A stretch of DNA of 64,000 bases from JBCCSZ01 sp039821145 (GTDB lineage Bacteria; Bacteroidota; Bacteroidia; Chitinophagales; Saprospiraceae). The notes beneath the pieces are model-generated. The model worked only from the letters and a program-made list of their open reading frames with translations. It ran no database searches and was not told the origin of the DNA. The stretch's first letter is position 1, and each line of letters opens with the position of its first letter. This document shows, one piece after another, positions 8,827 to 18,400 of this stretch. The stretch is from the NCBI GenBank assembly GCA_039821145.1, contig JBCBOS010000031.1, positions 1 to 64,000 on the forward strand. The letters are read 5' to 3'. A program made the position numbers and the translations under genes.

Positions 8827-11800
8827 CTGTTGGTGTTTCGTTTTTTTGCAAAGCATCCGATAATTTCAGCCACCCCTCGGCCAACTCATTGCGCTTGCTG
8901 TTGGGAAAGGTCGCCATGTCGTTTGCTTCTTCAATATTTGTATTTTCCCAAACCGTCTTGCCCTCGTTCACGGGCTGGTCTTTTTGCCAGATGTTGACGC
9001 CCGAGCGATACAACCAAGACAAGCGCCCCTGTATATCCGTGGGCTTGGGCATGCGCAATCGATCCGGGTCCACCATCAGGGGCCCAATCCGGAAAGTCAC
9101 ATCCATATTGTTCAAGGCATCTTCTACCAAGCGATTGGGCAGATTCAGTTCCACCGTCGGCAACAAACCAGAGACCGTATGGACCACACCGCGAGGGTCC
9201 AGCAAAAGGGTCAAATAATGGTAGTTGCGATCAGCCTCCTCCTTGGTCGCATCATTTAGCGGGACGGTCAATACAGAGCGTTCCTCAATGAAAGAATTCT
9301 CGATCTCAGAGTGGTTGGTAACAACATAAAAGGTCGAAAAGTCCGATTCGTCAAAGTAGCCAATGAGTCCATTTTGCGGCAACTGATCTTCGCCCACATA
9401 AAAAGGCAATGGCACCTTCGTCAGTCCAAAAGCGATGTCGTCCACTTCGCCAGGCGAATACAATTCTGGCCGCTGAAAATCCAACAACGGTCGCACTCTT
9501 CCCTTCACTGCCATCTCCACCCGCGAACGAAGCAACGCCAAGGGCCGACCAATCAGGGTAGACAAGCCCTTCTTATCGCGCACGCCATTCGGGTCGGTGA
9601 TCCAACTGGTGACATCTATGTTTTCCAAAAACGCAGACAATGCCTTTCCCTGATCTCCACTCAAACTCAAGAGCTGATCGACAAAGGCCTTCAAAAAGAC
9701 ATTGCGGATGTCCATTCCTTCTCCCAATGGCACCTCCTTGGAAGGATTGACTTCCTCCCGAATGAGAAACTTTCCATTGCGTTCATAAAAAATCAAAGAA
9801 CCTTCCAACCCACCATCTTTGTCAAAAACCATCAAGCTTTTGTCCAAGTGATTGGGCAGGATCCATCCTGCGAGAGGAGAATTGTTTTCTGACTGCTCGA
9901 CAGGAGGTGCTTTGTCTTCTACCTCCCCATCTACCCATTGCATATCCATACGGGCAGCCTGCAGGAGGCGCGGGGGCAACTGAGCCATGCGCTTGCTGTC
10001 GCCAGTGAGTCTTGAGTTATCCATACCTGGTCCTTTGGGAATGTATTCTGTATCGGAAGAGATGAACATCTTGTCGGAATCAAAAACACCATTGGGATAA
10101 AGCCCCAATCCGAAGCCATCCGTGATGCGGACATAATGGGTCAACAAATACCCACTGCGCAGCGGGAAATAGCGATTGACTTCCTCCCCACCTTCGTAAT
10201 ACGGATTGCCTCTTGGAATGCCATAATGCATGCGCTGCAGCGCCTCTTGGCTCACACCACTGGTCTTGGTGATCAACAATTCGGAGGGCATGGGATTGGA
10301 CAAATCGTACTGCAACCAAAGGTCGTTCAAGCCATTGAGGCGCTGGGTAATGATGTCAAAACTGTCCAACAACTGCACGATGGTTTCCAGCACAGATCGC
10401 TGCACCGGATTGAGTTGCTCTTGTTGCAATTCGCGCAAACGCTCGCGCAAAATCTGCGGCATTCGCGACGAGAGCAAGCTGCGACCCTTTTCTTCCAAAA
10501 AATACACATCCACAGCCGAGGAGTCCACCGCCGGGGGAGTCACTGTTTTGTCCCATTTCAAATCCATCTTCTCATCATCCAGCTGCCAATGGTCCATCCA
10601 ACTGCTGGCATTGGTCTGCGGGTAATCCGGCGGGAGCAAACCCTGGTTTTGAAAAAAGTATACATCCCAGTCGAGAAAGAGAGGCGACCAGGGCGGAGTG
10701 TAGGTCTGAAAAGAAACGAAGGACGGACGTCGCCCCGTAAAGCCAGCCTGCTCGGCCAACAGATAGGCATCAAAGCCAGCGTATTTTTCCGGATTCCAGA
10801 TCATGGTTTGCTGAATGCGCGCCTCCTTTGCATGGCCCTCTGCAATCCAATCCGATAAATTGGGATTGAGCAAAATGAATTCTTCCAACAAAAGAGGAAT
10901 CTCCTTGGGCAACTGATCTTGCTGTGGAATATCGGGAATGCTGATGTGAATGTTCTCGCCACTTGTGTGCAATCGAAGACTCTCGATGGTCTGTCCCGTG
11001 TAGCGGCAATCGACCACCTCTTTGAAGTTGACCCGACGCCCGGTTTTGGCTGCGTGTACCAATACCACCGGATCACTCACCTGCCAATAGGGAGGCAACA
11101 ACTCTTGTTTCAGACTGAAAAAATCCTCCTTTGTTCCACTGGCTGGACCGATCTCCAAAATGTCTTTGAGCTGGGTTTGCAGATCGTCGATTTGGGCCTG
11201 CCCCGTTTGCAACTGTCCGCCCAGCTGCCCCAAGGCTTTGTTCGCATCTTTGGCCTTTGTCGCCCATGCCGCTTTCTGACTACCCGCCTTTTTGCTGGCA
11301 TACAAACAGGTGTACAACTCCAACTGCTTGGCCTCGTAAAGCTCTGCCCAGCGGTTGCAATCGGCCTGTACTTGGTTGAGTTGTCCCAAGACGGGCATGG
11401 CCTCACTGTACAGTCGCTTGACTTTTTTGGCTTCCTCCTCCGTCTGTGCCTCTCGCTTTTTCAACACCGCCCACTGGCTGCCACTTTGCTCCGGATCAAA
11501 CCAGGATTGGTGAATCATCCGATCCAACAGCCCTTGTCCACCCGGCAGAGTAAACTCGTCGAGCATGCCCTTTTCATAGGCTTGGATCAGTCGGCCAGCC
11601 AACTCTACTTCCTCTTCTGGCACGTCATATTCCTCCAACTTGGTCGTGATGAACTTGATGAGCGCATCCATACTGGAGTTGGCAATGATGATGCCCGGGA
11701 TGGTTTCCTTCCTGTTGCGATCGATCTTTGGTTTGCCCGATTCGGAGTTCGACTTTTTCTCATTGTCATTTTTCTGGCCATACCAATGGATGGAGTGCAT

Positions 11801-12688
11801 CCCCCCTTGGCACAGCATCAGCGGAGACCACTGCGACGGCTTTTTACCCAACCATTTTTGAAAGGCCAACTCTGCCGCTTCCAGTCCTGCCATTTGCCCA
11901 ATGCTCATGCTCAGTCCTTCCAATTTTTCCAACAAAACCGCCGGATCAAAACTTCCCACCTCCTGATACAACGGGTCTTTGGTCGGATCTTCATACCAAC
12001 CACTGACCATGTAACTCAAGTCAAAATGATCGACATCATTGCTCTTGTCATCGATGATGGTTTCCAAATCATTCAGAGAGTCCACCATACTGAAGACGCG
12101 CAGGTTGTTGATGGTGTAGGCGTTGAAGGTCATGTCCTCCATGCCCACCGCCGATAAGTTGGCCGTTTCGCCTTCCTGCAAGGGCCATTGGTCTGCATCG
12201 AGTTCGAAGACCTTTCCGATTTGCCGATAGGCCAATTTTCCATCTTCGGGATTGCGGACCAAAAAGTTGGTGCCTCTTTCCAGATAATCGCTTTGGACCA
12301 GCCAAAACCGCATTTGCAATTCCTTGTCCTCATCCAGCCACAGCCGCGACACCAACCATCGATTGGGGACTTGTGGAAAGACCGGATCGCCCCCCTCTTC
12401 TTCCTGCTGTCCAAAACGCAAGCCTTTTGGCAATTCCCAGCGAATGTGTACACCCAGATCGGGTATGCCCTTGCCCTTGTCTCCCAAGTCATCTAGACGC
12501 GCCGCATGATCGACTGCGTTGGTCCGGGGAAAGGCTGCCGTCTTTTGCAAGACCATCTTTCTGTAGTCTGCCGGACTGCGCGCCCACTGCCCATTCTCTA
12601 TTCGCCGCAGGGCATAATCCACCAGCATGGCTTCCAAACGAAGTGGAACCAGTAGGCGGGGGCCGTCGTATTGTCCTGTCGTTGGCAT
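8810..12688 (-). CDS. Giant uncharacterised protein (1,292 aa) of the collar operon
   Basis: This soluble-looking protein has 1,292 residues and no signal peptide or clear membrane helix. The N-terminus contains GVHIRWELPKGLRFG and FPQVPNRWLVSRLWLD. From memory these resemble hypothetical proteins of other phyla that share a GVHxxWxLP...PNRWLV pattern, but I cannot name a family. Residues 430-515 are rich in Ala, Gln, Lys and Leu (QVQADCNRWAELYEAKQLEL, QLGGQLQTGQAQIDDLQTQ) and look like a coiled coil. The C-terminal half is mixed alpha/beta (GIPRGNPYYEGGEEVNRYF, YVGEDQLPQNGLIGYFDES). It starts 8 bases after the preceding stop and overlaps the next gene. I infer a structural or scaffold component. 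Confidence 0.75.
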   Translation of the reverse strand: MPTTGQYDGPRLLVPLRLEAMLVDYALRRIENGQWARSPADYRKMVLQKTAAFPRTNAVDHAARLDDLGDKGKGIPDLGVHIRWELPKGLRFGQQEEEGGDPVFPQVPNRWLVSRLWLDEDKELQMRFWLVQSDYLERGTNFLVRNPEDGKLAYRQIGKVFELDADQWPLQEGETANLSAVGMEDMTFNAYTINNLRVFSMVDSLNDLETIIDDKSNDVDHFDLSYMVSGWYEDPTKDPLYQEVGSFDPAVLLEKLEGLSMSIGQMAGLEAAELAFQKWLGKKPSQWSPLMLCQGGMHSIHWYGQKNDNEKKSNSESGKPKIDRNRKETIPGIIIANSSMDALIKFITTKLEEYDVPEEEVELAGRLIQAYEKGMLDEFTLPGGQGLLDRMIHQSWFDPEQSGSQWAVLKKREAQTEEEAKKVKRLYSEAMPVLGQLNQVQADCNRWAELYEAKQLELYTCLYASKKAGSQKAAWATKAKDANKALGQLGGQLQTGQAQIDDLQTQLKDILEIGPASGTKEDFFSLKQELLPPYWQVSDPVVLVHAAKTGRRVNFKEVVDCRYTGQTIESLRLHTSGENIHISIPDIPQQDQLPKEIPLLLEEFILLNPNLSDWIAEGHAKEARIQQTMIWNPEKYAGFDAYLLAEQAGFTGRRPSFVSFQTYTPPWSPLFLDWDVYFFQNQGLLPPDYPQTNASSWMDHWQLDDEKMDLKWDKTVTPPAVDSSAVDVYFLEEKGRSLLSSRMPQILRERLRELQQEQLNPVQRSVLETIVQLLDSFDIITQRLNGLNDLWLQYDLSNPMPSELLITKTSGVSQEALQRMHYGIPRGNPYYEGGEEVNRYFPLRSGYLLTHYVRITDGFGLGLYPNGVFDSDKMFISSDTEYIPKGPGMDNSRLTGDSKRMAQLPPRLLQAARMDMQWVDGEVEDKAPPVEQSENNSPLAGWILPNHLDKSLMVFDKDGGLEGSLIFYERNGKFLIREEVNPSKEVPLGEGMDIRNVFLKAFVDQLLSLSGDQGKALSAFLENIDVTSWITDPNGVRDKKGLSTLIGRPLALLRSRVEMAVKGRVRPLLDFQRPELYSPGEVDDIAFGLTKVPLPFYVGEDQLPQNGLIGYFDESDFSTFYVVTNHSEIENSFIEERSVLTVPLNDATKEEADRNYHYLTLLLDPRGVVHTVSGLLPTVELNLPNRLVEDALNNMDVTFRIGPLMVDPDRLRMPKPTDIQGRLSWLYRSGVNIWQKDQPVNEGKTVWENTNIEEANDMATFPNSKRNELAEGWLKLSDALQKNETPTDGETT

Positions 12689-12696
12689 AGAGTTGC

Positions 12697-13878
12697 TTAT
12701 TTCTTTTTGCGATTGAGTTTCCCACTGGGGGTATAACTGAAATAGCGGGGCGAATTGATCAGCTCCACGCCCATGTCTCTGGGACGCAAACTGCGGGCCT
12801 TCACACTGGTGTCATGGACCTTGATGGCCCCCAGCACATTGCGCCGCAAGTTGCGAATATTGAGCGTGCGTTTTTCTTTGTTGCGGAAGTCCTTGTCCTG
12901 CAATTGGTACATCACACTGTTGCCGGAGGCATCCTCATAAGGCTTGCCAATTTCAAATTCGCCCTTGAATTTCCGCAGGGCCATCTCATAGGTAAAGCTG
13001 ACCTTGCCATCCACAATTGTTTCCTTGGCCGTAAAACCAGAAGTGGCTCCCTCGGAGGGTTCTTTGATCAATACTTTTTTGGGAACACCTTGAAAGAGCA
13101 CCAGGATGACGGTGGGCGAAAGCGGACTGATTCGCAATGCTGGAATCATTTGTTGTTTGTCCTTCGGATCGGCATTGGTGCTTTTGTAGCCCACAATTTC
13201 CAAGCCTGTCCACTGGGTCACGATGGGCGAGCGAAACAGCAGACCAGCGATGGTTCCAATTTCTTGGGGAATCTTGGCCAAGGGCTTTCCCATCATTTCG
13301 GCCCGGTGGTTGATCATGGCCTGCTCAATGTCCACTTTGATGGCTTTGTGGATGGCCAGTTGAAAGCGGAAGTCTACGCTGTTGTGGACCCCAACGCTCA
13401 AAGCTCCGTTGATGAGACTGTCGATCCAATTGGGGTCGATGTAAAAAAAGCGGAGAGCATTCGTGCGCAGCAATTGCTTGTTGGCCTCGTCGAGTCGGTC
13501 TTGGTAATGGACCAATTCTTGGGAGGGGATGTTGTACAATTTGGAAAGCTTGCTCAGCCATTCGCGGGCGGGCAGATTCTTTGCCATCACATCATTGGCC
13601 AACATTTTTTCGTCGGGCACCAAGTTGTTGAACGGCACTCCATACAACAGGCCCAACAATCCGAGCCATTCGATCAAACTGTCTGGCAAGGGCGTTTCCT
13701 TGCGAATGAATTCGATGAGATTTTTCAGTCCGGGATCATCCTGCTTGGTCACCTTAGCGGCAGGGGTTGCACCACGCAGTCGGAGGCCTTTCCTCTTCTT
13801 CTTTCGAGGAGCATAGGTCGATGTGTCCGCCTGGAAAAGCGTCTTCATCATACCTGCCATTTTCTTTGCCTTTTTCAT
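12697..13878 (-). CDS. Uncharacterised protein of the collar operon, basic ends
   Basis: The product has 393 residues from ATG 13878 (MKKAKKMAGMMK). The frame also allows TTG at 13896 overlapping the previous stop. The first 40 residues and the last few (KLNRKKK) are strongly basic (APRKKKRKGLRLRG). The core has LPDSLIEWLGLLGLLYGVPFNNLVPDE and NALRFFYIDPNWIDSLINGA. These look like a conserved signature (R-F-F-x-x-D-x-N-W-x-D-x-L-x-x-G-A) that I associate with hypothetical proteins in other phyla, without known function. There is no signal peptide. Charged ends could contact nucleic acid, membrane or a partner protein; this is inference. Confidence 0.75.
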   Translation of the reverse strand: MKKAKKMAGMMKTLFQADTSTYAPRKKKRKGLRLRGATPAAKVTKQDDPGLKNLIEFIRKETPLPDSLIEWLGLLGLLYGVPFNNLVPDEKMLANDVMAKNLPAREWLSKLSKLYNIPSQELVHYQDRLDEANKQLLRTNALRFFYIDPNWIDSLINGALSVGVHNSVDFRFQLAIHKAIKVDIEQAMINHRAEMMGKPLAKIPQEIGTIAGLLFRSPIVTQWTGLEIVGYKSTNADPKDKQQMIPALRISPLSPTVILVLFQGVPKKVLIKEPSEGATSGFTAKETIVDGKVSFTYEMALRKFKGEFEIGKPYEDASGNSVMYQLQDKDFRNKEKRTLNIRNLRRNVLGAIKVHDTSVKARSLRPRDMGVELINSPRYFSYTPSGKLNRKKK

Positions 13879-13892
13879 AGACTGTTTATTTC

Positions 13893-15467
13893 TCAATTCA
13901 GTAGTTCGTCCACCAATGCCTGTTGCAGTTCATCGCTCAGTTCGAAAAGTCCTTCATAGGTTTTCTGGGAGACGATGCCCGGAAAGTCCTTGAGTTCTTC
14001 GTCGATTTGTGCATCTGGCGAGATGGTTTTGGTAAAGATTCTTTTGGCCATTTCTACTTTTTCCAAAAATTGCTTGAAGAAGGTATCGATGGCAAAATCG
14101 GGCGACAACAATTCTTCGATTCGCTCCGGGGTAAAGGGATTGTCTTGGTCGGCATCGCTGGCGGTTGCCTGCAATTCGTTGCGGGTCAAAAATTCGGAAA
14201 TCTTCTTCCGAGCCATCCGCTTCCAATTCAACAAGCCCTGAGAAAAATGTGCATCAGACAAAGCCAACAAGCGACCGATCTGCCAGGCCGTTGCATAGGA
14301 GGCATCAAATAGGCCATTGTCTGTGTCGTATATCAAACCCGATTCGGCACTGAAAAAAGTATCATTTTCCATCTTCCCGCCAGCCTCAATCACTGGAAGC
14401 AAGGGGCCGCGGTACCAGGCCATGGTCTTCTCCCCAATGCGGGTATTGTACTGCAAAGGAGCATACCCACCTTCCAGCGCCTCTCGGACCGCCTCGTTGC
14501 TCAGTCCATCTGTATCCGCTACTTTCAATAGGCCCGTCCCCAATCGATCCATGATTTTGAGGAAGCTCTCTTCTGGAGGTTTGCAATAAAATTCCCAGTT
14601 GACCAAAGAGGCCAGCCGCACTTTGTGGAATCGGCCGCTCTCCAAATTTTCTTTGTACACCCCTTCCGGGTTTTGTGCCAAGTATCCACTGAAACCTTCG
14701 ATGGAGACGAGGTGGACGATGTTGCGCGCAAAGTTTTTTCCTTCCAATTCTTCCTGCGGGTCGGTGGCAGTTTGTGCCGGAACCTTTGGCAGGCGATTGC
14801 CCAAGACGATGCCAAACCACCCATCGGCATGCATGCCCAAAAATTCTTTGTCCCCCGTATTGACCTCGCGTACATGACTGAGATAAGGCAGCTCGTCCAG
14901 TTGTGGTGCCAGTGCCAGGAAAGTGGTCAGGTCCAAGTCGATGCAATAACAACTGGCCTCGTCGGTCTGGGGACTGGCGGTGAGGACGGGGGGAAGATAA
15001 TCATTGCCAGGCTGCAGCATTTCCTCGCTTGTCCGACTCACGGCCCTGGTGCGCAATACGGCAGAGCTGGGCGCGTCGTCCACCAATAGTTCTTCGGGCT
15101 CAAAGAGCATCAAAGCCACCCAAGGAGTCGGCAATTTGTTGCTGCCGCTGTACACCTGGCGCTCCCAGGGCATGTTGCGTTTGCGAAGGACCACTTGTGG
15201 CAATACGCCTTGGTAATGAGCTTGCAGATTGGGAGGTGGATAAACGGAGTGAACTTCCTCTTCTCCCAAGACAAAGCGAGGCCCATCGACGATGAAATCC
15301 TGTTGGCGGGAAAAGTGTTTTTCGGTCAGTCCATCTCCTTTGAGTTTTTGTTCGACATTGATGCTGTAGGGTCCTGCCGGGAGCTTGGGCAGGAAGTTGT
15401 CGTGGAAGCGAATCTGGCCTGGCTCGAGGCTGGATTGTTCTGCTACAAAGTTGGCGTCATCCATCAT
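13893..15467 (-). CDS. Uncharacterised protein (524 aa) of the collar operon
   Basis: The product has 524 residues with ATG at 15467, 12 bases after the 1,317-residue gene. The recognisable signature is EEVHSVYPPPNLQAHYQGVL followed by PQVVLRKRNMPWERQVY and later PTPWVALMLFEPEELL and SIEGFSGYLAQNPEG. I recall a similar PPP...LPxVVLxRxxxPWER pattern in hypothetical proteins of actinobacterial and myxobacterial clusters, but no function is known to me. The C-terminal 150 residues are helical (WQIGRLLALSDAHFSQGLLNWKRMARKKISEFL). There is no signal peptide or membrane helix. Its order directly after the giant DUF6603-like gene suggests a fixed partner. Confidence 0.75.
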   Translation of the reverse strand: MMDDANFVAEQSSLEPGQIRFHDNFLPKLPAGPYSINVEQKLKGDGLTEKHFSRQQDFIVDGPRFVLGEEEVHSVYPPPNLQAHYQGVLPQVVLRKRNMPWERQVYSGSNKLPTPWVALMLFEPEELLVDDAPSSAVLRTRAVSRTSEEMLQPGNDYLPPVLTASPQTDEASCYCIDLDLTTFLALAPQLDELPYLSHVREVNTGDKEFLGMHADGWFGIVLGNRLPKVPAQTATDPQEELEGKNFARNIVHLVSIEGFSGYLAQNPEGVYKENLESGRFHKVRLASLVNWEFYCKPPEESFLKIMDRLGTGLLKVADTDGLSNEAVREALEGGYAPLQYNTRIGEKTMAWYRGPLLPVIEAGGKMENDTFFSAESGLIYDTDNGLFDASYATAWQIGRLLALSDAHFSQGLLNWKRMARKKISEFLTRNELQATASDADQDNPFTPERIEELLSPDFAIDTFFKQFLEKVEMAKRIFTKTISPDAQIDEELKDFPGIVSQKTYEGLFELSDELQQALVDELLN

Positions 15468-15479
15468 CGCACGTTCCGT

Positions 15480-18400
15480 TTAATTTTTGAGAGTGATGTC
15501 CAATGTCACATTGGGGACGGCCCCGCTCATGTCATTGAAGGTTCCAGACAATTGTTCCAAATCTGTTCGCAACCAGCTCTTGTCATCGAGGCTTGTGTTG
15601 CTGCAAAGGACAAAGGCTCCGTAGAGTTCCCACTTTTGCTGGGCGGCGGCGCGCACTTCCATGCGCAGGCACATCCCCTTCCATCCGGCAGGCAGTCCGC
15701 TCTTTGGCAGGGCAAAATGCAGGCGATCGAAATTGCCAACTTTTTTACTGTCGCCAATGGCTTGCAACTCAATGGGCTGATCGGGATAAATTTGCTCGGC
15801 AGAAAAATCATTCTTCGTGAAGTAAGGAATGCTCACGTCAACTGCATTTTTCAGTGACAGCCCCTTGTCGATTTTTTTGCACAAAATCACCAACTCTTTC
15901 ATGTCATCGGCATAGCAAAGCATGTCCACTGATCCGGAGTAGTTGTTTCCTCCACTGCCCAGGTATTGATTGCGTTGCAGCATCTGTCGTATGTCCAATT
16001 GTCGGTTGGTCTTGGGGACGCGCATGGGGGCCAATGGCCGAAGCAAAAATTGTTTGCCCAGCAAATTGACGCCATCGAGAATTGGCAGGTTGAAGTCTGC
16101 TGTCCAACCACAGACGTTGAGTTGTGTGTCGATGGGAGGAAGGCCCAGGAAGACCAACTGGTGGACATTGTCCGGCACCGAAACAGCACTTGCAGTTTCC
16201 GTCAACACATGACAGTCCAATGGCTGGTAAAAGGCATTGAGAAAGAACACCAAAGTGGGATCGGATACTTCTGTTTGGTAGCCGTAGGTAATATTGTATT
16301 TCTGCGGCTCCACGATGGCAAACTGATAGCTGGCCCCATCGTAGGCGTTGAAACGGATGTTTTTGTCATTTCCCGTCGCCGCATCCATCATCAATTGCTG
16401 GATGGCCGTAAAGTCCGACAGCAAACCGGGCTGGTATTGGCGCAGCGCACTTTGGAGGAAAAACTCAGCATCGGCAGATGGATCAATCGGAGGTGTCGGC
16501 GGGATGATGATCGGCTGGAAGGCCTCGGCCTTTGCTCCTTTCTCGATGTACTGAAACGTACCCATCATTGGCTCCGATTGCATATAGGCATCCAAGGACT
16601 TGGGCAGCTCCTTGAGATCGTCCACAATTTTTTGATCGCCACTGAGTCCATACAGCTCATTGACGGCGTCCATCAACTGGAGGCGCTTGGATTTTTTTGC
16701 CACCAATCCTTTGGAAATCGCTCCGATGGTATTTTGCCGCTGGGTGATCTGGTAATCAATTTTATTGGTCTGATCGCGCAGGGGAGACTTTTTGACCACA
16801 TTGAGGTAGTCAAAATTGCTGATCCAGGTGACAGGGACATCCGATGGCAAAAAGGTCCTCGGTGCCAAGGTTTCCAAGCCGATGCGGGCAGCCAGGGTCT
16901 TGGATTCCGGAACACTGGGATTGACAGGCGTATTGCCCCACAAAGCAGCCGGAACATTGTTGGATGCCACTGTCCGACGCCACCGCTTAGGGCTGGTGGG
17001 ATCATCGGCACCGTCGTGGGTTCCATTGAAAGTCAGGGTCACCAAATGCTGAGAAGCAATGACGTGCTTGAGTCCCATCGGACGGATGCCAAGAGGATCG
17101 GCAGGCGGCAAATCTTCCGCTGGGACAGCCTGTTCTCCATTGAAGCTCAGATCAAAGGTGGGAATGGCCGTTTCCGTAGACAAGCCCAATTCATCTGCCC
17201 GGACCACCCAAATCTTTTTCTCTCCCACCTCTATGGTGCGAATGAGTCCGTTGACGATATTGGCCCGACAGATCTCATCCTGCGGCGGCGGCGAAGCGGC
17301 CAGGAGTCGTTTGGAGCGGCGGGTGCTTTGCTTGGGTTTCTCCGGAGCTTCCGGCTGCGGCAAAAAGCCTTCGTTGAAATTTTGCCAGTCGAGAACAGCG
17401 GGTTTGCTCTCGCCCTTTTCCCCAAAGTGAATGGTAAAGGAAATGACGAACCAATCAATCTTGACATAGCCTCCCACTGGTGGACCATAGACGAACAGCT
17501 CAGCCCCAATTTCCAGTTTGAAAAACTTGTACGAAGCCCCCAATTTGATGGCCACCTCGATGTCGTAGTGAAATGGCTTCCACTGCAGCAGGAAGTTGGC
17601 CAAGGCAATGAACCATGCTTTTAGGGCACCCGACTGATAGGTAGCCGACATGCGAAAGCCCGCCATCACAGCCGACGGTGTCAAGGCAAAATAGACCTCT
17701 CCACCAATCTGCACCTGCTTGGAGACTTGCCAGTGAAAACCCACCCGCTCGATGTCCGGATAATGGGCTGGCTTTTTGAAGCGAGGATGGTAGCCTCCGA
17801 CCGTCAAGACAAAGTCGCCCTTGTACGGCCCTTTGAACCAACTGTAAAACGCAAACTCTCCAAAGACCCGACAATTGGGATCGAGCAGATAAGAGCCATC
17901 CTGTATCTTGGCCCGCGCCTGGAAAATGCCTTCTCGGATTTTGTAAAATACCACCAGACCCAAGCGCACATCGATGAATGCCTTGCCCGTCTTGGGCAGG
18001 ACCAGGGCCGACAGTCCCAAGATGGAAATTTGCTCCTTGGCAATGTCGATCACCAACAAGGCTCGGGAGTCGATCAGCTTGAAGGAGGTGAAGGACACCC
18101 CGACGGCAAACCACAAATTGTCCGGCTCTGGATAGATGAATTGGTTGAGCAAGGCCAAGGCTTCCGTTGGACTTTGCTTGCCCTCAAACAGGGCGGGGTT
18201 GAGCAAGGGAAGGCTCGATACCTCGTCCACGGTGGGAATGCGAAAGGCGGTGTTGTAGCCGAAGCCCAAGGACAGGCCCGTCACGAAAAAAACGGGAGGC
18301 CCACCCAGTGGCATGTTCAGCGAAGCAAAAATGAAAATGGAGCGTCCCTTCCCGTCGGGCAATTCCCCATACCCACCAAAGGCATTGATGGACAACTTGG

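Noticed and set aside
10919..12157. Plus-strand frame of 412 codons inside the 1,292-residue gene
   Set aside because: It is the complement of the giant minus-strand gene, has no family motif or promoter, and fits the operon's reading frame only as a shadow.
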